Below, in pieces: positions 18,499-26,929 of a DNA stretch of 46,274 nt. Within the stretch, counting starts at the first letter, position 1, and the number at the start of each line of letters is the position of its first letter. Position numbers and translations under genes: made by a program. The notes below the pieces were generated by a model that worked only from the letters and a program-made list of their open reading frames with translations, was not told the origin of the DNA and made no database searches. Origin of the DNA: Oscillospiraceae bacterium (GTDB lineage: Bacteria > Bacillota > Clostridia > WRLR01); NCBI GenBank assembly GCA_009777515.1, contig WRLR01000021.1, positions 1 through 46,274 on the forward strand. Reading direction: 5' to 3'.

Positions 18499-20213
18499 AC
18501 TCCACCCACCAGCGACCGCAGATTATCAGCAATCGTCCTTTCCAATTTTTGGGCTTCGGCGTTGAGCGCGGTCAGTTCAACGTTGAGCAAACGCATCTCC
18601 GCCTTGAACTCGTCCTCGGTCATGCCGTCGTCCTCAATGACAACGCCGACATAGCGGCCGGGGTTGAGCGAATAGTCTTGGTCGATGATGCCGTCTTCGC
18701 CGTTGAGCCTCGCCGCTTTGCACAACCCGATAACGTCAACGTATTTACCTTCTGGGAATCGGGAGGTCAGCCAGTTAATCTGCTCCTGCCAATATAATTT
18801 GGGCTGTATATCTTCATCATCGGACGTTTCGGGCGCGGCGGTAAGCTCGGCGCGGTATTCGTCAAGCAGTGTGGTGAATTCATCGGTTTTGCCCTCATAC
18901 AAACGACTGATAATGGCGAGGTTTTTTATCTGTTCATCGGAAAACTTACGGTGTGCACGGTCGATTTGAGTAAATATATTGCGAGCATCGATAAATAAAA
19001 TCTCGTCCTCGTGCGGCTTGGCTTTGTTGAAAAACCACAGCGTCGCGGGTAGGGTCACAGATGTAAACATATTCGTTGGTAGCGTCACCATCTGGCTGAT
19101 AACTCCGCTTTCTATCAGCTTGATGCGGATATCCTTTTCGCTGTGTCCGGCATCGGATGCGGAGTTTGCCATAACAAGCGCGGCGCGACCGTTATCATTA
19201 AGCGATGTGGCGAACAGATTAATCCATAAATAATTGGCATTTGGAACTGTTTCCTTAGCGTCGCCTTTAGCTTTTTTCGTTTTATTCTGTGGTACGCCAT
19301 ATGTATTAAAGCGTGGTTGGGGCTTCACTTGGTCAAGTTCCACCTCATCCACGTTGAACGGCGGATTTTCCATGACATAGTTGAAACGCCCAAAGCAATC
19401 ATATGGATCACGATAATAGGAGTTAGCTTCGGTGATGCTGCCGCGGATGTTGTTTAGCACAAGATTCATCTTGGCGAGCTTGACTGTCGCCCCGGTTTTT
19501 TCCACGCCATAAGCACGGAGATTTATTTCGTTGCCTTTTTCGGCGTGTTGCGCGATATAATGCGCAGTCTGCACAAACATACCACCGCTTCCACAAGCTG
19601 GGTCGAATATTTCGCCATCAGTAGGTGCAAGCACTTCAACCATATAGCGAACAACAGTTGACGGCGTGAAGAATTCGCCGCCGCCCTGTCCTTCCGCAAG
19701 AGCAAATTCACCGAGGAAAAATTCGTAGATCTCGCCGAATATATCAAGGCTCACATCGGTGGGGATGTCTTTGAACACTTTGAATAGCTTCGCCAGTACA
19801 AGCGGGTCGTCTTCACTGTTGATGTTGTAATAAACGTCTTTCGGCAGGGTATCGGCAAGCTCTGTGGTGTATTTTTCGATTTCCTCCATTACAGTCTTTG
19901 TCTTTTCTGCGAGATTAACCGATTCAGGCAGATTCAACAAATAGTCAAACTTTGCTTCATCCGGCAGATAAAAGCCACATTTCTCTATAGCGATTTCATG
20001 AATCGGGCGCTCTGCACGGGAGCTTTTGTTTTTTTCATATTCAGCGTTAATGCCAGCTTCGTATTGGCTGTATTTGCTTTGAGCGAATCGTAAAAATATA
20101 AGACCCAAGATAGGCGTAGCGTATTCGGTGGATTTCAATCCGGAGTTGGCGCGGAGCTGGTCAGCGCCCTGCCAAAGCCTGTCCTTTAAATTTTTGAGTT
20201 GTTTGTTTGTCAT
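18495..20213 (-). CDS. hsdM: Type I restriction-modification DNA methyltransferase HsdM
   Basis: 572 residues. N-terminal helical domain (LWQGADQLRANSGLKSTEY, typical of HsdM_N), then an N6-adenine methylase core with motif I DPACGSGGMF (from residue 204) and the catalytic NPPF (283-286). The gene starts within the stop codon of a 47-codon upstream frame (ATGA overlap) and ends in a 4-base overlap with hsdS. Methylates adenine in the host target as part of M2S1. First recognised gene of the restriction operon. Confidence 0.94.
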   Translation of the reverse strand: MTNKQLKNLKDRLWQGADQLRANSGLKSTEYATPILGLIFLRFAQSKYSQYEAGINAEYEKNKSSRAERPIHEIAIEKCGFYLPDEAKFDYLLNLPESVNLAEKTKTVMEEIEKYTTELADTLPKDVYYNINSEDDPLVLAKLFKVFKDIPTDVSLDIFGEIYEFFLGEFALAEGQGGGEFFTPSTVVRYMVEVLAPTDGEIFDPACGSGGMFVQTAHYIAQHAEKGNEINLRAYGVEKTGATVKLAKMNLVLNNIRGSITEANSYYRDPYDCFGRFNYVMENPPFNVDEVELDQVKPQPRFNTYGVPQNKTKKAKGDAKETVPNANYLWINLFATSLNDNGRAALVMANSASDAGHSEKDIRIKLIESGVISQMVTLPTNMFTSVTLPATLWFFNKAKPHEDEILFIDARNIFTQIDRAHRKFSDEQIKNLAIISRLYEGKTDEFTTLLDEYRAELTAAPETSDDEDIQPKLYWQEQINWLTSRFPEGKYVDVIGLCKAARLNGEDGIIDQDYSLNPGRYVGVVIEDDGMTEDEFKAEMRLLNVELTALNAEAQKLERTIADNLRSLVGGV

Positions 20214-20353
20214 TCTTCGCCATGCTCCTCTGCTATTGGTTGAACTGGTATACGTGTCCTGACTTTTTCAGCTATTTTAGTGTAGACATCAAGGTCAACA
20301 CCTACAGAGTTTTTCATTTCAACACCGATTTTCGCAATGCGTATAACCGTCAT
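20210..20353 (-). CDS. Possible small protein coupled to hsdM
   Basis: A 47-codon frame (starts MTVIRIAKIGVEM, ends PIAEEHGEE) whose TGA overlaps the hsdM ATG as ATGA, the same coupling used between hsdM and hsdS. A second in-frame ATG lies 12 codons in (20317). No good ribosome-binding site precedes either, and I do not recognise the protein. It could be a leader peptide for hsdM translation or simply an open frame. Confidence 0.35.
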   Translation of the reverse strand: MTVIRIAKIGVEMKNSVGVDLDVYTKIAEKVRTRIPVQPIAEEHGEE

Positions 20354-20451
20354 ACGATATAATGATAAATAATTCACTTAAATATAAAAGTTAGTTAAAC
20401 ATCATCTAACCACAGTATGGTTCGATGTGCTTGCTGCCAATTTGCAACCCT

Positions 20452-20838
20452 TTATAATGGGTTATGTGCGCGCTTTGGATATGGGATTGCAATTTCGTTG
20501 TTATTATTTATATTAACATATCCTTTACCATGAACAAAATTGCGAAAAATTGTGTTGGCGTCGCATTTTTCAAATCCGCGCAAGTTTTTTGTCAGCCGCC
20601 AGTACAGGGTGTCGGCGACCATAGTCATAACCATATCAAAATGCACTTTCAAAAACATGGGCGATGAAAGCGCATTGACATTGAAAAACTTTACGACTTC
20701 CGAAATGTCTGTTTCCACATGCCATCGGCAGGAATATTTCGAAACAAGAAACTCGGCGGGCGACACAAAGTTGTTTATAAAGTGACCACAGGGAGCGCAG
20801 CAAACGACGACTGTCGGCTTTCGAGGGTTTGGGAGCAT
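20452..20838 (-). pseudogene. C-terminal remnant of a large DDE (IS4-like) transposase
   Basis: 128 codons. CRWHVETDISEVVKFF carries the conserved Glu region, followed by NALSSPMFLKVHFDMVMT, LYWRLTKNLRGFE, IFRNFVHG and PKRAHNPL. This series matches in order the C-terminal end of large IS4-type transposases, which usually read like F-x-M-D-A-L-S-S-x-V-x-L-K-V-D-F-D and end in RRAHNP. The rest of the transposase (several hundred residues) is absent, and the frame ends early. Too decayed to be functional. Confidence 0.72.
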
Positions 20839-20841
20839 GCC

Positions 20842-21291
20842 TCACACTCCCACTGGAAAATTCTCCAGAGTAACCAATAGGTGAAACACGAGGAACACCG
20901 CGCTTACCTCTGAAATCGGATATACTCTTTTAGCGGCTTCGGCGAAAAAGAACGCAATCGGTGGCAACACAACCATCGCGTAGATTATTGGAAGCGGTTG
21001 AACCGCATAGAAGTACAAAATCCAGCAAATCCAGTAAAGCCCTATGGCAGCATATGCCGCTATTGCGGTCATGCCTTTCGGCAGCGTTTTATCCTGTCCA
21101 CACCGCAACAAGAATAACAGCATTATGACTATTGCCACACCGAGGATGTGTTCGCCGTACTCGATGACAAGTACTGACGAGGCATTTCCATCAAGTGAGT
21201 TGACCGATGGCGGGAACAACGCCCAGATAATGTTTGGCAAGGCTTGAAGCACAGCGATTATCAAACCATACAACGAAAACCCTATCAGCAA
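20842..21291 (-). CDS. Small membrane protein of unknown function
   Basis: 149 residues with four predicted membrane helices (about residues 2-26, 45-63, 76-97, 100-118) and a further hydrophobic tail. No motif recognised. The likely start is the TTG at 21289-21291, since a stop lies two codons upstream; it overlaps the end of the glycosylase gene by 7 bases, suggesting translational coupling in one operon. Function unknown. Confidence 0.65.
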   Translation of the reverse strand: MLIGFSLYGLIIAVLQALPNIIWALFPPSVNSLDGNASSVLVIEYGEHILGVAIVIMLLFLLRCGQDKTLPKGMTAIAAYAAIGLYWICWILYFYAVQPLPIIYAMVVLPPIAFFFAEAAKRVYPISEVSAVFLVFHLLVTLENFPVGV

Positions 21292-21878
21292 ATTCTACAT
21301 AAGCTACTTTTTCTCTTTACTATTTCTTCAAAAACACAACATGTCTTTAGATGGTCATTCACCATGCCTACTGCCTGCATGAACGAGTAGATGATGGTAG
21401 AGCCGACAAATTTGAAGCCCATTTTCTTCAAATCCGTGCTTATTTTATCGGATACAGCCGTTGTCAAAGGCATATCCTTGAAGCTCTCCCAATGACCTGT
21501 GATTGGTTCGTGATTCACGTAGCCCCAGATAAAATCATTGAAGCTGCCATGCTGCTCTATTATTTGCAAAAACAGCTTTGCATTTATAATCGCCGCGTTT
21601 ATCTTCAATCGGTTTCTGATGATTCCCGCGTTCGCCATAAGCGTTTCAATCTTTGTGTTGTCGTAGGCAGCGACTTTATGAGGGTCAAAGCCGTCAAATG
21701 CTTCCCTGTACGCTTCCCGCTTTTTCAGGACGGTAATCCAAGAAAGACCTGCCTGCGCCCCTTCCAGTATGAGCATTTCAAAAAGCCTGTTGTCGTCGTG
21801 GACAGGACGCCCCCATTCGTTGTCGTGATAGTCGATATATATTTCGCTGTCGCCAAAACATCTGGTTTTTTCGTCCAT
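21285..21878 (-). CDS. tag: DNA-3-methyladenine glycosylase I
   Basis: 197 residues from the ATG at 21876-21878, which has AGGGGGAG seven bases upstream. Excises 3-methyladenine from alkylated DNA. Family landmarks: TRCFGDSEIYIDYHDNEWG near the N-terminus and NDHLKTC near the C-terminus supply the two Cys and two His of the zinc site; LEGAQAGLSWITVLKKR includes the catalytic Glu region; KKMGFKFVGSTI is typical. The usual Trp after the first Cys is Phe here. Second gene of a three-gene operon with a 48-residue protein upstream and a membrane protein downstream. Confidence 0.93.
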   Translation of the reverse strand: MDEKTRCFGDSEIYIDYHDNEWGRPVHDDNRLFEMLILEGAQAGLSWITVLKKREAYREAFDGFDPHKVAAYDNTKIETLMANAGIIRNRLKINAAIINAKLFLQIIEQHGSFNDFIWGYVNHEPITGHWESFKDMPLTTAVSDKISTDLKKMGFKFVGSTIIYSFMQAVGMVNDHLKTCCVFEEIVKRKSSLCRIC

Positions 21879-21892
21879 TCGTGTTCTCCCCC

Positions 21893-22039
21893 TTAACAAT
21901 TCCATTTTAGCTTCGCCGGATTTTGCTCATTCTCCACCGCTTTGGCGCGGATGAAACTCAAATAGTCAAGGCATACTTCCTCCGCAATCTCAGCATATAC
22001 TTCTGTCCCAAGAGTTTGCGGCAATGCGTTCTGTATCAT
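21893..22039 (-). CDS. 48-residue hypothetical protein, first gene of the tag operon
   Basis: Short frame starting MIQNALPQTLGTEVYAEI and ending KLKWNC. The start is strongly supported by AGGAGGGC four bases before the ATG at 22037-22039, the best ribosome-binding site in this neighbourhood. The stop lies 14 bp before the tag start and just ahead of the tag ribosome-binding site. Not recognised; acidic, soluble, probably helical. Confidence 0.65.
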   Translation of the reverse strand: MIQNALPQTLGTEVYAEIAEEVCLDYLSFIRAKAVENEQNPAKLKWNC

Positions 22040-22144
22040 CTTTGCCCTCCTAATGTGGGTCACCACTGCACAAAACGAACAAAACCGAACCCGTCGTCCA
22101 CCGGGGCTATCGGCGAGCGGCAGGGTTCGGATTTATCCAACATA

Positions 22145-22187
22145 AATAGAAAATCACACCGATCATTTTGTGGTGTGATTTTCTATT
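22145..22187. terminator. Stem-loop downstream of tRNA-Ser
   Basis: Perfect 16-bp inverted repeat, AATAGAAAATCACACC at 22145-22160 and its complement at 22172-22187, with an 11-base loop. The outer stem is A/T-rich on both sides, so transcripts in either direction end in a U-rich arm. It begins 10 bp after the tRNA 3' end and probably terminates the tRNA transcript. Confidence 0.75.
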
Positions 22188-22196
22188 CATGTAAGA

Positions 22197-22282
22197 CGGA
22201 GAGGGTGGGATTCGAACCCACGTGTGCTTTCACACAAACTGATTTCGAGTCAGCCCCGTTATGACCGCTTCGATACCTCTCC
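22197..22282 (-). tRNA. tRNA-Ser (anticodon CGA)
   Basis: Acceptor stem GGAGAGG pairs with CCTCTCC, with G as discriminator at 22197 as expected for serine tRNA. The anticodon loop is CTCGAAA (anticodon CGA, reading UCG). A long variable arm (stem GTGTG/CACAC) is typical of class II tRNA, followed by T-loop TTCGAAT. CCA is not encoded. Confidence 0.95.
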
Positions 22283-22489
22283 ATGTTAAAATGATGCATT
22301 GCGTATATTACATAAAAATATTTTATGCTTCCTACGTGGGCATGGACACACATGGCGGCCCGTTTCTGCGCGGGCTTTATGACAATATGCCTTCGGGAGC
22401 ATGTACACAAGTATAACATATGTGGTGTGCATTGTCACTTTATATGACGAGAAAGATGCAATGGAGGGTCGGTGGTCGGGGGCGGGGGC

Positions 22490-22510
22490 GGACGGTCGGG
22501 GCGACCGTCC
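22490..22510. repeat. REP-like hairpin in a 334-bp gene-free stretch
   Basis: GGACGGTCG, three bases, then CGACCGTCC: a perfect 9-bp stem. On the minus strand it is preceded by TGTAGGG and followed by CCGCC, the same layout as the hairpins at 44114-44227. A 5' GTAG next to a GC-rich palindrome is the hallmark of REP sequences. The rest of 22283-22616 holds no reading frame with a ribosome-binding site and no other clear structure. Confidence 0.6.
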
Positions 22511-22616
22511 CTACAAATACACAAGGGGCGGACAGTTGGGGTGGATGACCAACAAATGATTATTTATCTGTTTGTATAAATATGTCGACGGCGCGCCGGG
22601 GAGCTGTTGCGCTTTA

Positions 22617-24524
22617 TTATGTTTCGCGCTCTTCTTGGATGGTTATGGGCAGCCATTTTCGTAGGCAGTGGTTCAGCGCTTTGATGTCTAGGGGCTTTGG
22701 TAAAAAATCGTTCATGTGGTTGTCCAGGAAAAACTGCTCGACGCCGGTAATCGCATTGGCCGTCAGCGCCACGATGGGCACGGTCCTGTTCCATCCGCCC
22801 AGCTCGCGGATGCGCAGCGTCGTTTCCAGACCGTCCATTTCAGGCATCATGTGATCCATGAAAATGATGTCGAAACGGTTGTTTTTTGCGTAGTCCACAG
22901 CCTCTCTACCGCTTTGGGCCAAAACCGGGGCGATGTCGAACGCGCTCAGAAGCGCTTCTGCGACAGCCAGATTGATGTCGATGTCGTCTACGACTAAAAT
23001 GTTCGCGCTGGGGGCGCTGAACTCGTCGTCACCGGTGATGTCGTCGGTAAAAGCGTCGTTCGCTTCGATATACGGGATGCGCACATAGAAAGTGGAGCCC
23101 TTACCGTATTCGCTGTCAAAATAGAGGTCGCCGCCCATTAATCGACACAAATTGTATGTTATGGCAAGCCCCAGCCCCGTGCCGACAACGTTTCTGTTCT
23201 TTCGCACGTCTAGCTGCTCGAAAGGCTTGAACAATTTTTCTTTGTCCTCGTCTCGTATCCCGATGCCGGTGTCCCTCACATCGAACAGCAGTTCGCCGAT
23301 TTCAATCGTGGCGCCAAATATTATCGAACCGTGTTTAGTGTATTTCACCGCGTTTGATAAAAGGTTGATGAGCACTTGCCTTATCCGTATTTCGTTGCCA
23401 TATACGATGTCCGGCAGGCTATCGTCGAGGTTGAACGTGATTTCCAGTTTTTTTTCGCGGCACAGCATGGAAAACATCGAGTACAGGTTATCCAGCAGCA
23501 ATTTTAAGTTGAAATTCGTATTTACAAGCTCCAGCTTGCCCGCCTCAATCCTGGAAAAATCAAGGATATCGTTAATAATGGTGAGCAGCGCGCCCGAAGA
23601 CTTGCGAATGTCGGACACGTATTTTTTCTGCCCAATATTCAGCTCGGTGCGATCGAGCATTTCGCTCATGCCGATAATCGCATTCATGGGCGTCCTGATT
23701 TCATGGCTCATTGTCGCCAAAAACTCGGATTTCGCGTTGTTGGCGTCTTCTGCCCGTTGCTTTTCGCGCATGAAGTCGGTAAGGTCAATCATGACGGCCA
23801 GGATGCCCGCCATAGAACTCGCTGAGGCGCCTGCCGATGATCCTGTTAATGATACGGAAGCAGCGGCGAAAGCGGATCCTGATCCGGCCCCGTCACCTGT
23901 GCCTGCCGGCGCCGCTGGCCCGCCGCTTGCCGGCGCCGTCGACCCGGCTCGGCGCAGCTCTATCGTATAGTAGCGCTGCTCGCCTGTCCGTGCGAAATCG
24001 ATCATCGCGTCCAGATGGGCGGTCTCCTCGGAAGCGACGACATGGTTGAATGCCGCCGTAAAAGCGTCCATGTCATGTGCGGCAAGGTATTTCGGGAACA
24101 CGTCGGTATATTTTAAGTTCTTGATGTATTCGAAATTGGGGGTGCCGGTGGCGGACATATAAGCCTGCGTCGACAGTATGAAGCGCCCCTCGCCGTCCAG
24201 CAGCATTATTATGTTAGGGCAGCTCTGGAGCAGGAGGTCCGTGTAGGCGCGCTGCTTTATGTTGGCGTCCGCGAGTGCGTCGTTCAGCGTGTCCTTGGCG
24301 ACTGAGGCCTTCGTCACTTTGTCGAGGAAACTGTTCGCCACCCTAAGTTCGCGAGCGAGCTTTTTAGCTTCCCGGTTCAACCTGTCCACTTCGTCTGTAA
24401 GATAAAGGTTTTCGTCGAGAAGGTTTTTGTAGTTGTCGGTTAGTCCTTTGCTTTCATCGACAAGCGGCCGGTGTGCCTCTTCCGGCGAAATAGCCGTATG
24501 CGACAAATATTTCACCCCAAACAC
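22617..24524 (-). CDS. Hybrid sensor histidine kinase (PAS, HisKA, HATPase, receiver)
   Basis: About 635 residues, no membrane segment, so cytoplasmic. Coiled coil at about 25-70; PAS-like domain about 95-190 and its end at 240-250; HisKA with phospho-acceptor His274 (MSHEIRTPMN); ATPase with N box (NLLSNAVKYT), G1 (DTGIGI) and G2 (GTGLGL); receiver domain from about 505 with phospho-acceptor Asp557 (MDHMMPEMDG) and a conserved Lys in LPKPLD. Residues 193-240 are a Gly/Ala/Ser insert splitting the PAS region. The start is unclear: GTG at 24524 or 24515, or a TTG shortly after, near GGGGTGA. It directly follows the FIST gene, from which it is separated only by the array 24523-24589. The output partner is not in the window. 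Confidence 0.9.
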   Translation of the reverse strand: MFGVKYLSHTAISPEEAHRPLVDESKGLTDNYKNLLDENLYLTDEVDRLNREAKKLARELRVANSFLDKVTKASVAKDTLNDALADANIKQRAYTDLLLQSCPNIIMLLDGEGRFILSTQAYMSATGTPNFEYIKNLKYTDVFPKYLAAHDMDAFTAAFNHVVASEETAHLDAMIDFARTGEQRYYTIELRRAGSTAPASGGPAAPAGTGDGAGSGSAFAAASVSLTGSSAGASASSMAGILAVMIDLTDFMREKQRAEDANNAKSEFLATMSHEIRTPMNAIIGMSEMLDRTELNIGQKKYVSDIRKSSGALLTIINDILDFSRIEAGKLELVNTNFNLKLLLDNLYSMFSMLCREKKLEITFNLDDSLPDIVYGNEIRIRQVLINLLSNAVKYTKHGSIIFGATIEIGELLFDVRDTGIGIRDEDKEKLFKPFEQLDVRKNRNVVGTGLGLAITYNLCRLMGGDLYFDSEYGKGSTFYVRIPYIEANDAFTDDITGDDEFSAPSANILVVDDIDINLAVAEALLSAFDIAPVLAQSGREAVDYAKNNRFDIIFMDHMMPEMDGLETTLRIRELGGWNRTVPIVALTANAITGVEQFFLDNHMNDFLPKPLDIKALNHCLRKWLPITIQEERET

Positions 24525-24589
24525 GTATATAAATCACGTTCAAATCATGTTAAATCTCGTTCATATCAAGTTGAAATTACGTTTAAATC
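24523..24589 (-). repeat. 11-bp tandem array filling the gap between FIST gene and kinase gene
   Basis: On the minus strand the FIST gene ends with GATTTAA inside GATTTAAACGT. Five further units follow (10-13 bp, consensus GATTTGAACGT), the last running into the GTG that may start the kinase gene. Units are degenerate at two to four positions. The array starts in the stop codon of one gene and ends at the start of the next. Confidence 0.75.
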
Positions 24590-25740
24590 AGGCAGGCAAT
24601 ATAAGCGTTGTTATGGAAACGGTTGATGGCCGTCTCGTTCGAAACCTGCGTCGGGCATATTTCCCCGCCCGAGTTCGCGAACAAAAAAGGCAGCTTATTG
24701 CCGATCCTGTCATTCACGAGCTCTATTTCCATGAATTGCTCCGAACCAAGCGTCATGGCCCGGCTGATGCATGAATAAATTAATAATGTCGACGCGTTGT
24801 CGATGTCGCCCAAAATCTTGTCTACGGCGGCGCCTGTCGTCAACAGCACGTCGTCCTTGTCCGTGGATGTAATAAAGAGCGTGCACCCCTGCGGCATGGA
24901 GCCGGCGCAGATGGCGTGCTTTTCGGGCGTGAGCGTGACGAATATCTTGGAAACCTTGGGGGAGCCGTCGTTATAGTCGAGCAGGAACGGGAGCGAGGAC
25001 AGCGCGTACTGCGTCTCGCTTGCGTCGACCAGGCCCAGATCGCTGAAATAGTCGATCACCGGGCGCCCGTTCACCTCCATGAGCACCGGCCCCGCGCTCT
25101 TCGTGACGACGGCGCTTTTGCCGATAATCTTGCTCTCCGAGATATTGGCCACGAAAAATTTCGGTTTTATGTCGCCGTATACCAAGATCATAACCATTAT
25201 GTCCCGATAGTACACGCCGTCCGCCAGCACATAGCAATTAGTGAACTCCAGCGTGTCGTCGACCGCAATGGTACCAAAGCACGGGACGCCCCCCGACGCC
25301 TCCGTCAACACGTTCACGTAATCGTCGCCGCTGTTTTGGAGGATAAAGGGCGCGAACGTCAGGATCAAGGCGGGTTTTTCATCCCTGCAGGCCTTTTTGT
25401 AGCTGTCCGTTATTGCGCGTGACGGCTCGTCCATCAGCGATGGGGTCATCACCTTGTCGAACTCGACGTCGTCGCTGGTCATGACCATGAGGGTCAGCAT
25501 GAGCGATCCATATTCGCCGTGGACGGACTGAGCTGATGATATCGTGCCCACGACTTCAAAAGGCAGCGCCCCGCACACCGCCTTGTAAATGTCGGATAAT
25601 ACGAATTCATAATGGCATGCCACAATACCTATCGTGTTTTTTAGTAGCCCGCCGCCGGAGTCAAGCTGCGACAAGATTTGGCTGACCGCCGACTTTTCGT
25701 CATCCAACTCCGAGGTATAAGCTGTCAATGTCCTTATCAT
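24583..25740 (-). CDS. FIST-domain sensor protein
   Basis: 385 residues from the ATG at 25738-25740, preceded by GTGAGGGT; in-frame codons to 25770 lie upstream. The N-terminal FIST domain (GIVACHYEFVLSDIYKAVCGALPFEVVG...GTISSAQ) is followed by FIST_C (FFVANISESKIIGKSA, PVIDYFSDLGL, LPFLL), ending in the typical LLIYSCISRAMTLG and LPFLFANSGGEICP. FIST domains are proposed small-ligand (amino-acid-like) sensors and usually sit beside signalling proteins; the hybrid kinase just downstream fits this. Cytoplasmic, no signal peptide. Confidence 0.88.
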   Translation of the reverse strand: MIRTLTAYTSELDDEKSAVSQILSQLDSGGGLLKNTIGIVACHYEFVLSDIYKAVCGALPFEVVGTISSAQSVHGEYGSLMLTLMVMTSDDVEFDKVMTPSLMDEPSRAITDSYKKACRDEKPALILTFAPFILQNSGDDYVNVLTEASGGVPCFGTIAVDDTLEFTNCYVLADGVYYRDIMVMILVYGDIKPKFFVANISESKIIGKSAVVTKSAGPVLMEVNGRPVIDYFSDLGLVDASETQYALSSLPFLLDYNDGSPKVSKIFVTLTPEKHAICAGSMPQGCTLFITSTDKDDVLLTTGAAVDKILGDIDNASTLLIYSCISRAMTLGSEQFMEIELVNDRIGNKLPFLFANSGGEICPTQVSNETAINRFHNNAYIACLI

Positions 25741-25937
25741 TTTTACCCTCACATCTACGCGATGCCGCATGGTCTACGAACCAAAATGTTATAAATTAAC
25801 GATAATTAATTATATCACTAATTTTCCATATAGAATAGTCTACTTTTAAAGCATTTGATATACTCATAGTGCGAAATGACATGGCTGGCTAGTACATATG
25901 GCGGTGAGGGGAGAACGGCGAGTGCGTTTTATAGGTG

Positions 25938-26062
25938 AATGGCAGATGCCATTGAAATGAGATTGTAAATGTTTTAGATAAAGAATTGGCGAATGCCATT
26001 GAAATGAATTGGTAGATATTTATGAAATGAGATTGTAAATGTCATTGAAAGGAGATTGGCAT
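25938..26062 (+). repeat. Degenerate tandem repeats leading into a ribosome-binding site
   Basis: Four related blocks of the form ATTGAAATGAGATTGTAAATG occur at about 25951, 25999, 26020 and 26044. The last is a variant in which ATGAG has become AGGAG, and this is the ribosome-binding site of the gene at 26063. Preceding GGCAGATGCC and GGCGAATGCC blocks are also repeated. The rest of 25741-25937, between divergent genes, is AT-rich without clear structure. Confidence 0.65.
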
Positions 26063-26929
26063 ATGAAGTATGGCGTGGTTTCTAGGAGCTACCCCAAGAA
26101 GACGATTGCGGAGGCGGCGCGGTACATGGCGGCGAACGGGTTCAACTGCACCGAGCTGTGCATGTCCCATCCGGACTTCGGCGGGTGGGCGTACAACGGG
26201 CTGTCCGCTTTGGACGAAAATGGCATAACGAAGGGGCTGGTGAAAGAAAAAGCGGATATAATGCGCGCGAATGGCATCGAGGTAACGGCGCTCGGTGTGT
26301 TTACAAACCTGCTGTCGCCGGACGACGCTTTCCGGGGCAAATGCATCGAAACTTTTGTGCGCTGCATGGACTTCGCAGAGCATGCCGGGATAAAAAACCT
26401 CTCGACGGAGCTGGGGTTCCGGGCGGAGTGGCGCGGGATAACGACAGAGGCCTATGAGTCGGATTTTCAACGGCTTAAGGAAAGTTTCATAACGCTCGGC
26501 AACGAGGCGCGGGAGCGCGGACTCGCCATTTGTCTGGAGGCATGCGTCATCGACGTGATCCCGTCGGCCAAGAGGCTTAGGGACTTCATCGGGCAGATCG
26601 AACAGGAGTCGGGACTGACGAACATTAAGGCGCTGCTGGATATGGCGAACTTTATCGCGAATTCCGACGAGGACGACGCATTCAAATACCTTGCCCCGCA
26701 CATAGCGTATTTCCATGGGAAAGACAGGAAAGTAAACGACTGCTACGGTAGGAAAGTCGGCGACGGAGAGATAGACTGGGTGAAATTTTTTATGAATTAT
26801 TTCAGGATTACGCCGGACATACCGTTCATCCTGGAATATGTGGACGAGGCGACCACGCCTGTCGTAAATGAACGCGTCGACAGATACGTAAAACAAGCTC
26901 AGGCAAATCTCATTTATTCTGGCTCATAA
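26063..26929 (+). CDS. Sugar phosphate isomerase/epimerase (TIM barrel)
   Basis: 288 residues from the ATG at 26063, with AAAGGAGA seven bases upstream. Barrel landmarks: FNCTELCMSHPDFGGW, NLSTELGFRAEW, LAICLEACVIDVIPS (Glu ligand), KALLDMANFI (Asp), AYFHGKDRK (His) and FILEYVDE (Glu), the metal-binding set of the xylose-isomerase-like superfamily. Substrate unknown, probably a sugar or inositol derivative. GC-rich like the core genes, unlike the epimerase at 8562-9365. Its 3' end overlaps that of truA by 20 bp on the opposite strand. Confidence 0.85.
   Translation: MKYGVVSRSYPKKTIAEAARYMAANGFNCTELCMSHPDFGGWAYNGLSALDENGITKGLVKEKADIMRANGIEVTALGVFTNLLSPDDAFRGKCIETFVRCMDFAEHAGIKNLSTELGFRAEWRGITTEAYESDFQRLKESFITLGNEARERGLAICLEACVIDVIPSAKRLRDFIGQIEQESGLTNIKALLDMANFIANSDEDDAFKYLAPHIAYFHGKDRKVNDCYGRKVGDGEIDWVKFFMNYFRITPDIPFILEYVDEATTPVVNERVDRYVKQAQANLIYSGS

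Noticed and set aside
22331..22400. Fourth copy of the 60-bp palindromic element
   Set aside because: Only CATGGCGG is shared; the rest does not align.
26042..26896. 284-codon minus-strand frame opposite the epimerase
   Set aside because: The opposite strand encodes a conserved TIM-barrel protein with a strong ribosome-binding site; this frame has Arg/Val-rich antisense character.
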